From Caldifarciminota bacterium (lineage in GTDB: Bacteria; Hydrothermota; Tepidihabitantia; Tepidihabitantales; CAIPLT01), in assembly GCA_903865935.1 (NCBI GenBank), contig CAIPLT010000043.1, forward strand, positions 1 to 42,004: 42,004 bases of DNA, read 5' to 3'. This document shows, piece by piece, positions 34,046 through 42,004 of the stretch; the first letter of the stretch is position 1, and every line of letters begins with the position of its first letter. The translations under genes were made by a program, and so were the position numbers. Below the pieces are notes generated by a model. It worked only from the letters and a program-made list of their open reading frames with translations. It had not been told where the DNA came from and did no database searches.

Positions 34046-35632
34046 TTATTGCAGTAATTCCCGCAATTGGGCAAACCGACGTAGTCGAACCGGATGCTGT
34101 AGTTTTTTTAGTGCCTTTGCTTCAATCTGCCGGACACGCTCACGAGTAATATTAAATATCTGTCCAACTTCTTCTAAGGTTCGCGGATAGCCATCGCTCA
34201 ATCCAAATCTTAACCGCAAGACTTTTTCTTCGCGTCGAGAAAGAACACTTAATGCTTCTCCCAGCTTTTCTCTTAACAATGATATGCCAGCAGCATGCGC
34301 GGGAGAAATAGTTTTTTCGTCATATATAAAATCACCGATAAAACTTGATTCATCGTCGTCAATCGGTTTATCCAGCGATACACCAAACTGGGATATTTTT
34401 GCCAATGCTTCAATTTTATCTTTGGGTGTGGATAATCTTTGAGCTAACTCAGCAACCGTTGGGTCGCGTCCATATGCTTGGATAAACTTTCTTTGCACTT
34501 TGGCGATTTTGTTAATAGCGTCAAGGATGTGAGCAGGCACACGAACGGTTCTTGATTGGTCTGCGATTGCTCGGGTGATGGCTTGTTTTATCCACCATGT
34601 TGCATAAGTAGAAAACTTAAATCCCTTATGGTAATTAAACTTTTCTATCGCTTTAATTAAACCAACATTCCCTTCTTCAAGCAAATCAGCAAACTCAAGA
34701 CCGCGGTTGATATATCGTTTGGCAATCGATATTACTAATCGAATATTACCTTCAATCATGCGGTCACGCGCTTCAATAATTTTCACCTCTTCTATATCGA
34801 TGTTAGATAGAATTATTGTTAATTCATCATTGTTCTTATCAAAGAAATTTTGATAGGAACGAAACTTTTTCTTTAATGTCTTTAATTCTTCCTTTGATGA
34901 TTTTTTGTGTTTTGACAGTTGTCTTATGCGTGTCTCAGTCGAAATTGCATCTTTTGCTGTTGTTTTAAATTCAAGAATAAAATTATTAAGAAGATGGTGT
35001 TGAAGTGATAAAGATTGAATTTTTGTAAAAATATGCTTTCTTAACGTTGCGGTTTTTTTCTGCAAGCGTGGGGTCATTTTTCGGCCGGCGATATTTTTTA
35101 AAGCATCGACGTCGTGCTTAATAGCCCTGACCCGTCGAATAAACTTTTGTCGGTCACGCCATAAGGCTTTTTTGTTAAGCAGGCATTCAAACTCAACCCG
35201 TGCAATCTGATCCAACGAGCGGGTCCCTTCTTCAACCGTAAAACATTCTTCGACTAGTTTCTCAGCAAAAGGTATAGGTTCAAAAATATATTGTGTAATT
35301 GCTTTGTACCCAGCTTCCATAATTTTGGAAAACTGAATTTCTTCATCGCGGGTTAGTAACGAAAATTTTCCCAGTTCGCGGAAGTACGATTTGGTTGGGT
35401 CTTCAACTTTGAAAATTGTCGGTTTGGGTAATTTTTTCTTAATCGGTCGGGGCAGTTCTTTTGATGACAGAACTTTTACTCCATGTCGGGATAAGGTTGA
35501 TACGATTTCTTCTATTTCTTCAGCCGTCTGTAAATCATCTGGTAAAATTTCATCTAATTCATCATAGGTTATTGTTTTTGCTTTTGATACTTTCTTGTAA
35601 ACTGCATCTAATATACTTTTATTACTTTTCAT
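34046..35632 (-). CDS. rpoD: RNA polymerase primary sigma factor (sigma-70)
   Basis: 528 residues. Region 1.1-like start ([21 protein letters not shown]), region 1.2 ([22 protein letters not shown]), a basic nonconserved segment of ~180 residues, regions 2.1-2.4 ([56 protein letters not shown]), region 3 ([13 protein letters not shown]) and 4.2 ([20 protein letters not shown]). All features of the housekeeping sigma factor. GAGGAG at 35641-35646 is its Shine-Dalgarno. It starts 2 nt after dnaG, which keeps the classical dnaG-rpoD pairing. Confidence 0.97.
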   Translation of the reverse strand: MKSNKSILDAVYKKVSKAKTITYDELDEILPDDLQTAEEIEEIVSTLSRHGVKVLSSKELPRPIKKKLPKPTIFKVEDPTKSYFRELGKFSLLTRDEEIQFSKIMEAGYKAITQYIFEPIPFAEKLVEECFTVEEGTRSLDQIARVEFECLLNKKALWRDRQKFIRRVRAIKHDVDALKNIAGRKMTPRLQKKTATLRKHIFTKIQSLSLQHHLLNNFILEFKTTAKDAISTETRIRQLSKHKKSSKEELKTLKKKFRSYQNFFDKNNDELTIILSNIDIEEVKIIEARDRMIEGNIRLVISIAKRYINRGLEFADLLEEGNVGLIKAIEKFNYHKGFKFSTYATWWIKQAITRAIADQSRTVRVPAHILDAINKIAKVQRKFIQAYGRDPTVAELAQRLSTPKDKIEALAKISQFGVSLDKPIDDDESSFIGDFIYDEKTISPAHAAGISLLREKLGEALSVLSRREEKVLRLRFGLSDGYPRTLEEVGQIFNITRERVRQIEAKALKKLQHPVRLRRFAQLRELLQ

Positions 35633-35634
35633 TA

Positions 35635-37329
35635 TTACTTGCTCCTCTTTTGACTAAGTTTCTTCTTCAAATTATAGTGTTCAACCGATAACTTTTCGGT
35701 TAAAGCGACATCTCCTTTAATTTTAGCATCAGAAATCGCTTTTAAATACCATGATGCTTCGAGTGCTCTTAACTTATTGACAAATTCATTTTTAGTTGGA
35801 ACGGTTTTCTCTTGGAATGAAAGATTAACGACGAATTGTTTTAAAGCCGGTTTTTCAATTTCATCAATAAGCTTTGCTATTGTATAGTTTTTTAAATCTA
35901 TATTATCATAAATGATTTGAATGATTTCCTGTGCTTCATCAGCACTAAAACATTTCAGGGGAATTTCCTGTTTGGCCGTTTTTGCAAATTCGGGTATTGA
36001 TGTAATTAATGACAAAATTTGTTTTTCAAGTAATTTCAAGGAGGGTATAGACGAAACTTTCGATTCAATCTCCTGAGATTGCACATCTCTACCTTCTTTT
36101 CTGATTTGATTGGATAAAGTATCTTTAGATATTTTAAATATGTCGGATGTTTTATTAATATATAATTCTTGGTCGATATTGTCATCAATTAATTTAATGT
36201 AATCAATTATTTCTTTCAAACGAGCTTGCTTATCTGAAACAGTTTCACTTGGTTTAACTTCTAACAGATAATCAACAAAATCAAGGCGGTTCGTAATTAA
36301 ATTTTCAAAACCATCTTTGCCATAATTTTTAATGTATTTATCTGGATCAAAATTATCCGGAAGCACTATCACCTGAGGATTAAGATTATTTTTAAGAAAA
36401 ATTTCAATAACGCGAAGTGTTGCTGCCCGACCGGATGAGTCTCCATCGAAAGCAATTACAACCTGATTTGAAAACCGGCGAAGCATCAATGCTTGTTTCG
36501 AAGTGAAAGCTGTACCTAGTGGTGCTATAACATTGTTGATTCCTTTATCAACTAATGACAGCATATCGAAATTTCCTTCAACCAGAATCGGTTGATGTTG
36601 ATACAAATAATTTTTTGCCTGAAATAACCCATAAAGATTGTCTCCCTTTCTGAAAATTGGTGTTTCAGGTGAATTTAAATATTTTGGTTCGACATTATCA
36701 GCTAAGATTCTTGCTCCGAATCCAAGGACTTTACCCGAAGCAGAGAATACGGGAAATGTTATCCGATTATAAAACCAATCGTAGTAACCGTTTTCTTTCT
36801 TTATCGCAAGACCCGTTTTAACTAGTGTTTCAACCGAAATGCCATTTTTCTTAGCAGCATTAATTAATAGATTTCCATTTGGAGCAAAGCCTAAACGAAA
36901 TCTTTTGATGGTTTCTTGACTAATTTGCCGATTTTGCAGGTAGGTTTTTGCGGGCATGGAATGTTGTAACGTATCTTGGAAAAAATTAGTCGCAAACTCG
37001 CAGGCATCGAGCAACGGTTGATATCGGTACTCTGAATTATCCGTTTCAATCGTTATATTCAGTTTTGAAGCTAACTTTTTGATCGCTTCCGGAAACGAAA
37101 GCTTTTCATATTGCATGAGAAATGTATATACTGAACCGCCAACACCACAACCAAAGCAATGGTAAATCTGCCGTTCGGGGCTGACATAGAAAGACGGTGA
37201 TTTTTCACCGTGAAATGGACAAAGTGTACGATAATATTTACCAGCTTTCTTTAACGGTAAATACTCGGCAATAACTTGAACAATATCGCTTTGCTCGCGA
37301 ATCTGATCGATTATTTCTTTTTTTATCAT
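35635..37329 (-). CDS. dnaG: DNA primase
   Basis: Makes RNA primers for replication. 564 residues: zinc-binding CHC2 domain with Cys37, His40, Cys58 and Cys61; a helical N-terminal catalytic part; the Toprim core with Glu251 (VEGNFD, where Tyr is usually at the third position) and Asp295/Asp297 in AFDGDSSG; and a C-terminal helicase-binding region. It begins 5 nt after mutS2 with no strong ribosome-binding site. Confidence 0.96.
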   Translation of the reverse strand: MIKKEIIDQIREQSDIVQVIAEYLPLKKAGKYYRTLCPFHGEKSPSFYVSPERQIYHCFGCGVGGSVYTFLMQYEKLSFPEAIKKLASKLNITIETDNSEYRYQPLLDACEFATNFFQDTLQHSMPAKTYLQNRQISQETIKRFRLGFAPNGNLLINAAKKNGISVETLVKTGLAIKKENGYYDWFYNRITFPVFSASGKVLGFGARILADNVEPKYLNSPETPIFRKGDNLYGLFQAKNYLYQHQPILVEGNFDMLSLVDKGINNVIAPLGTAFTSKQALMLRRFSNQVVIAFDGDSSGRAATLRVIEIFLKNNLNPQVIVLPDNFDPDKYIKNYGKDGFENLITNRLDFVDYLLEVKPSETVSDKQARLKEIIDYIKLIDDNIDQELYINKTSDIFKISKDTLSNQIRKEGRDVQSQEIESKVSSIPSLKLLEKQILSLITSIPEFAKTAKQEIPLKCFSADEAQEIIQIIYDNIDLKNYTIAKLIDEIEKPALKQFVVNLSFQEKTVPTKNEFVNKLRALEASWYLKAISDAKIKGDVALTEKLSVEHYNLKKKLSQKRSK

Positions 37330-37334
37330 ATAAT

Positions 37335-39674
37335 CTATCGCAATTCTATTTTTGTCATTCCCATTCCGCCTTCAAAAGGTTCGCCAAATCTAAATTGTAC
37401 GACACGCGAATCATTTCGTAACATATCCCATAACATATCCTTCAAAATTCCCTTACCCTTACCGTGGATAATCGATACTTCATTAATATGATTACTGACT
37501 GCGTCATCTAAGAAACGCCGGACAGATATTGTTGCTTCCTCTCTATGTTGTCCAATAATATTCAATACACTCGCGATTTCTGGTTGGTGATAAATTTGTT
37601 CCGGTTGAGTAGTTTGTGAAAGTGTCAGAGCTACTTTTTGCCCATTCTTATCATCTTGCGCGTGTTCTAAATCGTCGTAATCCAATTCAAACTTTATACT
37701 GCCAAAAGCAATGGTAGCCATCGAACTTGTCTTGTTAACTACTACTCCTTGTTTCTGAAATGTCTTACTGAAAATTGTATCGCCAATTTCAAAGGATTGG
37801 CTCTGATTTACCAGAACAGTTAACTTCTCATCCATATTGGTATCCTTGATACTTTTGAGCTGGTCAGTTACATAATTTTTGGCTTCGACGATCGTTTGTT
37901 TCTCAGCATTTGACTCTTTTATATTACGAATCAGATTTTCTATATTACGACGGTGTTCGGAAAAAAATCTCCTTGTCTCAACAAAAATTTTCTGTTTTTC
38001 ATCTTGTTCAAATTTTTTGAAGTTTTTAAGTTTTGATGTATAATCGTTCTTAATTTGTTCCAGCTCGTTTTGTGCTTTGGCTAATTTGTCGTTGAGCATA
38101 ATCGTTTTTTCAGTCTCACTGGCTAATGACTTCAGACGCTCAGACAATCTTAACCAATCTTTATCTAAAAATGTTTTAGCCCGTTCGATTAAATTTTCTG
38201 GAAACCCCAGCTCTTTTGATATTTCCAAAGCGCTGGATGAACCAGGAAAACCGATTATGAAATGATAGGTGGGATGAGTCGTAAATTCCATTGCAGCATT
38301 GACCATTTTGGGTGCGTCCTGAATAAATGCTTTTAACGGATTAAAATGACTCGTCGCGATACAATAGCTTCCTCTATCACACAAGTCTTCCAATATTGCG
38401 ATTGCCAAAGCAGAACCTTCTTCTGGTGCGGTTGAAGAACCAATTTCGTCTAATATGATAAGACTTTTGTTATCAGCATTTTTTAATATTTCTTTAACTT
38501 TTAAAATATGGGCGCTGAACGATGAAAGATTCGAGTCAATCGATTGCTCATCGCCGATATCGGCAAATATATTATTAAAAAACGGGAGTTCAGTACCTTT
38601 ATTGGCGGGCAGATATAACCCGGATAAAAACATAAGCGAAAAAAGACCAACGGTTTTTAGGACGACGGTTTTGCCACCAGCATTAGGTCCGGATATTAAA
38701 ATCACATTGATATCTTTTGGGAAAATAAGATCCAAAGGAACAATATTAGGTTTTGATACAGTCAACAAAGGATGGACACCTTTGATTATGCGGATAATTC
38801 CATCATTTGAAAAAGTAGGTCGAGTGCAGTTAAATTGTATTGCGAATCGTCGTTTCGCGAATAAAGCATCAAGCCGGCCAATAATGTGAAAGTCAGTTAG
38901 TAATTCATTACTGATATTGAAAACGGCTTTTGATAATGACGCCAGTATTCGCTCAATCTCATTTTTTTCTTCATCTTTTAGTTGGGCTAATTCATTCTGA
39001 CTGTCAACCAGCGAAAGCGGTTCGATAAAAATTGTTTTGGCATTTGGGGAAAATTCATGTAAGATACCAGGAATTTTTTTCTGAGATTCAACTTTCAATG
39101 GCAGGCAGTAACGATTATGTTTAATGATGATCGTTGTGTCCTGCAAAAATTCGTTGTTAGCAGTGGTTATTTTTTCGAGTTTCCGGATGATTTCATTTCT
39201 CTGCTTAGTAATTTCGCTGCGAATCTTTTTAAGTTTTGGTGTCGCATCGGATTTGATTTCTCCAAATTCATCGATCGCTTTATTGATTGATTTCTCAAGT
39301 GCTTCATCGGTTATGATATTCTTTGTAATTTGATATATTTTGAAAACAGAATCTTTGCGTTTTACAAAGAACTCATTAATCTTGCGTATCGCCTCAAGGG
39401 TTTTTTGAGTATCGCGGAGTATCTCTGATGTTAATATTGTATCACTGCTAATATCGGTTAAATACGGTCTTAAATCAACAACGCCGGATAATGAAATTTC
39501 ATCATTAATACTTAAACATTCTTGAACCAAATCAAGTTCATTTTCAACTGCTTGCACACTATCAAGCGGATGAATGTCACTTGCTATTTCTTTACCAAAA
39601 ACGGTCTGCGTTTTTAACGCAACCATATTCTGGATTCGGTCAAAGCCTAAAAGCGATAAAGTATGGGAATCCAT
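37335..39674 (-). CDS. mutS2: MutS2 ATPase/endonuclease
   Basis: 779 residues. A core domain and long helical lever/clamp, then the MutS ATPase with Walker A GPNAGGKT (about 329-336), Walker B LIILDEIGSSTAPEEG, a coiled-coil insert, and a C-terminal Smr nuclease domain with IHGKGKG (about 735). MutS2 acts on recombination intermediates and collided ribosomes. It sits between rpsU and dnaG, an insertion into the classical rpsU-dnaG-rpoD set. The ATG lies about 70 nt after rpsU; a weak ribosome-binding site only. Confidence 0.95.
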   Translation of the reverse strand: MDSHTLSLLGFDRIQNMVALKTQTVFGKEIASDIHPLDSVQAVENELDLVQECLSINDEISLSGVVDLRPYLTDISSDTILTSEILRDTQKTLEAIRKINEFFVKRKDSVFKIYQITKNIITDEALEKSINKAIDEFGEIKSDATPKLKKIRSEITKQRNEIIRKLEKITTANNEFLQDTTIIIKHNRYCLPLKVESQKKIPGILHEFSPNAKTIFIEPLSLVDSQNELAQLKDEEKNEIERILASLSKAVFNISNELLTDFHIIGRLDALFAKRRFAIQFNCTRPTFSNDGIIRIIKGVHPLLTVSKPNIVPLDLIFPKDINVILISGPNAGGKTVVLKTVGLFSLMFLSGLYLPANKGTELPFFNNIFADIGDEQSIDSNLSSFSAHILKVKEILKNADNKSLIILDEIGSSTAPEEGSALAIAILEDLCDRGSYCIATSHFNPLKAFIQDAPKMVNAAMEFTTHPTYHFIIGFPGSSSALEISKELGFPENLIERAKTFLDKDWLRLSERLKSLASETEKTIMLNDKLAKAQNELEQIKNDYTSKLKNFKKFEQDEKQKIFVETRRFFSEHRRNIENLIRNIKESNAEKQTIVEAKNYVTDQLKSIKDTNMDEKLTVLVNQSQSFEIGDTIFSKTFQKQGVVVNKTSSMATIAFGSIKFELDYDDLEHAQDDKNGQKVALTLSQTTQPEQIYHQPEIASVLNIIGQHREEATISVRRFLDDAVSNHINEVSIIHGKGKGILKDMLWDMLRNDSRVVQFRFGEPFEGGMGMTKIELR

Positions 39675-39743
39675 ATATTGTTAAAATTAATCCCGGTTAA
39701 AGTTATAAAACAATCAATATTCAAAATAAAGTTTTATAATATA

Positions 39744-39941
39744 TTATCCCATTGCTTCCTGGGTTCGACGCCATGCTTTTCGTTTTGCTTCGGCTGCCTT
39801 CCGCTTTCGGCGCTGGCTGGGTTTTTCATAGTATTCCCGTCGCTTAATTTCTTTTGGAATACCAGCCCGTTCACAAGCGCGGCGAAAGCGTCGAATAAAA
39901 CTTTCATAGCTTTCGCCTTCTTTGACATTAATTTGTGTCAT
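39744..39941 (-). CDS. rpsU: 30S ribosomal protein S21
   Basis: 65 residues, basic, with the family pattern VKEGESYESFIRRFRRACE and REYYEKPSQRRKRK. Needed for translation initiation. A strong Shine-Dalgarno (GGGGGG near 39951-39957) precedes the ATG. It is the first gene of the macromolecular-synthesis cluster here; rsmE lies 55 nt upstream. Confidence 0.95.
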   Translation of the reverse strand: MTQINVKEGESYESFIRRFRRACERAGIPKEIKRREYYEKPSQRRKRKAAEAKRKAWRRTQEAMG

Positions 39942-39996
39942 TATTAATACACCCCCCTTCAGTATTACTTAATAGATTTATTAAAACATTTAACAT

Positions 39997-40722
39997 TTAT
40001 ATTTCCTTCAATTCATACAACAAAACCGATAGCGCTGCTAAGGCAGCGGTCTCAGCGCGGAAACGTCGAGGACCAATTGAGAAGCTCTTTGCACCGCGTG
40101 TTTTTACCTTGGAAATTTCCGCATTAGAAAATCCACCTTCTGGTCCGATTATTAAAAGTATCTTGCTTAATTCGTTTTTAGGTAGGACATTGGTCAGGCG
40201 GTTATTTCTTTCCTCTTCTTCATATGCAACCAGTACGATATCGAACTGGTCAATCATATCAAGCAATTTATCAAAGGCGATTGGTTTGATAATTTTGGGC
40301 AGGTGAGTCCGCGTGGATGATTTCATTGCGGCAAGCATAATTTTTTGATAGCGTTCGATTTTTTTGTCAGAAACAGATGCAATTGTTCTTTCGGTAATAA
40401 TCGGTATGATTTCATGGGCACCCAATTCGGCAGCTTTCTCGATCACGAAATCCATATGATTACCTTTGATAACACTTTGAGCCAATGTAATTCTTGCAGT
40501 AGTTTCTCTTACTTTGCGCGATTTGTTGATAATATCAGCCCTGATTGAATTTTTATCAATTGATTTAATCATGGTCTGATATTCGTTATCCTGACCATCA
40601 GTCACAAAAATCATGTCATTTACCTTATGACGCATAACTTTGCTGATATGATGCGCTTCAGCACCGGTTATCATTAGATAATTAGCAAATATATTTTTTT
40701 GGTCAGTGTAATATAATTCCAT
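39997..40722 (-). CDS. rsmE: 16S rRNA (uracil-1498-N3)-methyltransferase
   Basis: 241 residues. SPOUT fold: N-terminal PUA-like domain (HHISKVMRHKVND), then LAQSVIKGNHMDFVIEKAAELG, LLIIGPEGGFSNAEI and the knot segment SIGPRRFRAETAALAAL. Start ATG shares its A with the dnaJ stop (TAATG), so translation is coupled. Confidence 0.93.
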   Translation of the reverse strand: MELYYTDQKNIFANYLMITGAEAHHISKVMRHKVNDMIFVTDGQDNEYQTMIKSIDKNSIRADIINKSRKVRETTARITLAQSVIKGNHMDFVIEKAAELGAHEIIPIITERTIASVSDKKIERYQKIMLAAMKSSTRTHLPKIIKPIAFDKLLDMIDQFDIVLVAYEEEERNNRLTNVLPKNELSKILLIIGPEGGFSNAEISKVKTRGAKSFSIGPRRFRAETAALAALSVLLYELKEI

Positions 40723-41861
40723 TACTGGTATCTCGGCTTTCTCGGTTCAGGTGCGGTTTCGGTCCGTATGCGTTCCCACTCGTTTAACAATGTCTTTTCC
40801 TGATTTGACAGATGTTTTGGAATATGGACGACAATTTTCACGAGTTCATCACCGTGACCGCCATTCAACCGTCTAATACCCGAACCTTTAATACGGATAA
40901 TTTCACCAGATTGAATGCCCGCAGGTATTTTTATTTTCTTTCTACCATCAAGTGTTGGGATTTCAAGGTCACCGCCAAGTATTGCTGCTGTTATAGAAAT
41001 CGGCGCTTCAAGCACGATATTATCATCGCTTCGGACAAACAATGGATGTTCTTTTTCCTCGACTTCGATGATGACATTACCACGACCACCTGGTCCATAA
41101 TGTCCTTCACTACGGAGCGGAATGTAATTACCGGTTTGAACACCAGCTGGGATCGCGACTTTCAATGTCCGTTCAACACGCAAACGACCATCACCAGAAC
41201 ATTTCGGGCATTTATTCTTAATCATCTGACCAGCTCCCTGACAATCGGGACAGGGCGTAACCTGAATAAACTGACCAAACATACTGCGCGAGACGTGTTT
41301 TTTCTCGCCTCGTCCCTGACAAGATGAACAGGTTGTTGTACCGCTACCTCCGATTCCTTTACAGGAATCACAACGTTCATATCGGGATAAGCTTATTTCT
41401 TTGGTCGTACCTTCAGCAATTTCCTCTAATGTTAAACGAAGACGGACATGAATATCGTGGCCACGTGCTTTATGAGGTCGGGTTTCTCGGCCGGTAAACA
41501 GATCAAATATACTGCTACTGCCTTCACCAAATCCGCGAAAGATACTGGATAAATCAAAATTACTAAAAACGTCTTTTAAATCATCAGCATGGCTAAAATC
41601 CTGCCACTGGAAACCGCCAGGGCTGAATCGCTGGGAAACCCCCTCGTGTCCATATTCATCATAAAGTTTACGTTTATCCGGGTCAATTAACGCTTCGTAG
41701 GCTTCTGACAGTTCCTTGAATTTTTCTTCCGCATTCTTTCGGTCATTCGGATTCATATCCGGGTGATACTGCTTGGCTAAACGACGATATGTCTGTTTTA
41801 TCTCATCCGCAGTTGCAGTCTTTGAGACACCCAGGATTTCGTAGTAATCGCGTTTAGCCAT
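40722..41861 (-). CDS. dnaJ: chaperone DnaJ
   Basis: Hsp40 co-chaperone of DnaK. 379 residues: J domain with HPD at 33-35, a Gly/Phe-rich linker that here is Ser/Phe-rich ([15 protein letters not shown]), four zinc-finger repeats ([32 protein letters not shown]) and the C-terminal substrate domains. Begins 11 nt after dnaK with no evident Shine-Dalgarno. Confidence 0.97.
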   Translation of the reverse strand: MAKRDYYEILGVSKTATADEIKQTYRRLAKQYHPDMNPNDRKNAEEKFKELSEAYEALIDPDKRKLYDEYGHEGVSQRFSPGGFQWQDFSHADDLKDVFSNFDLSSIFRGFGEGSSSIFDLFTGRETRPHKARGHDIHVRLRLTLEEIAEGTTKEISLSRYERCDSCKGIGGSGTTTCSSCQGRGEKKHVSRSMFGQFIQVTPCPDCQGAGQMIKNKCPKCSGDGRLRVERTLKVAIPAGVQTGNYIPLRSEGHYGPGGRGNVIIEVEEKEHPLFVRSDDNIVLEAPISITAAILGGDLEIPTLDGRKKIKIPAGIQSGEIIRIKGSGIRRLNGGHGDELVKIVVHIPKHLSNQEKTLLNEWERIRTETAPEPRKPRYQ

Positions 41862-41872
41862 ATGATTAGATA

Positions 41873-42004
41873 TTATTTTTTCTCATCGTCATATACCTGA
41901 TAATCGGCGTCAACTTTCTTTTCACCGGATTTGGGTTCTTCTTGTTTTGGACCGGCATCGGTTGCCTGTTGCTCACCGGGTTTTGCCTGTGCCTGTTTAT
42001 ACAT
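41873..42004 (-). CDS. dnaK: chaperone DnaK, C-terminal end only
   Basis: Partial; runs off the right edge. The last 43 residues read YKQAQAK near the start and end in [12 protein letters not shown], the acidic tail typical of DnaK after the helical lid. dnaJ follows 11 nt downstream, the usual order. Confidence 0.88.
   Translation of the reverse strand: MYKQAQAKPGEQQATDAGPKQEEPKSGEKKVDADYQVYDDEKK

Noticed and set aside
34045-34074. Longer start for the phosphoesterase
   Set aside because: The extra ten codons lie inside rpoD in another frame; the ATG one base after the rpoD stop fits the family N-terminus.
39663-39947. Plus-strand and alternative minus-strand frames over rpsU
   Set aside because: They are shadows of rpsU; the S21 frame has clear family sequence and a Shine-Dalgarno site.
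1-42004. CRISPR array, prophage or toxin-antitoxin pair
   Set aside because: No evenly spaced direct repeats, phage structural genes or small paired ORFs with such character were seen on either strand.

Overview
The window is an AT-rich chromosomal segment from a diderm bacterium. It carries a gingipain-like (C25) protease with a type IX secretion (T9SS-type) C-terminal sorting domain, two likely lipoproteins, a large predicted outer-membrane barrel protein, a carboxy-terminal protease and a serine palmitoyltransferase-like enzyme. This mix, with dispersed intergenic repeats and the dnaK-dnaJ-rsmE-rpsU-mutS2-dnaG-rpoD order, fits a poorly cultured lineage near the FCB group or a candidate phylum such as WOR-3/Stahlbacteria or Cloacimonadota. 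That placement is inference from gene content; no rRNA is present.

Layout. 1-2510: glutamine-dependent NAD synthetase (nadE) and a convergent exported alpha/beta hydrolase. 2625-10031: a likely operon of nucleoside diphosphate kinase, the C25 protease and four membrane-associated genes of unknown function (a DUF6754-like protein, two polytopic proteins and a protein anchored at both ends). 10301-11814: an IS1182-like insertion sequence with a frameshifted transposase. 12046-16632: ogt, a metallo-beta-lactamase-fold hydrolase, inositol-3-phosphate synthase, tmk and ctpA. 16698-20704: a lipoprotein with a predicted beta-propeller and a 1052-residue outer-membrane protein. 20833-23234: a serine palmitoyltransferase-like enzyme and a GNAT-fold protein resembling bacterial ceramide synthase. 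23240-28095 (minus): ligA, a lipoprotein-type isoaspartate methyltransferase and recG. 28096-28773: gene-poor, with repeats, two terminator-like hairpins and possible gene remnants. 28774-29144: tRNA-Phe and rpsT. 29225-33578: an envelope glycoconjugate cluster (flippase-like protein, GT4 glycosyltransferase, YfhO-like protein). 33568-42004 (minus): the end of dnaK, then dnaJ, rsmE, rpsU, mutS2, dnaG, rpoD and a phosphoesterase, tightly packed.

The most striking signal is regulatory. Several transcription units begin with a near-consensus sigma-70 promoter whose -10 box lies only 5-8 nt before the start codon: the hydrolase at 2510, ndk, ogt, the serine palmitoyltransferase gene and ligA. These mRNAs should be leaderless or nearly so. 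Other genes (nadE, the C25 gene, ino1, rpsT, rpsU, rpoD, the GNAT gene, the YfhO gene) have clear Shine-Dalgarno sequences. The most interesting uncharacterised protein system is the four-gene membrane module next to the T9SS-type protease; a possible link to export of such cargo is speculative.
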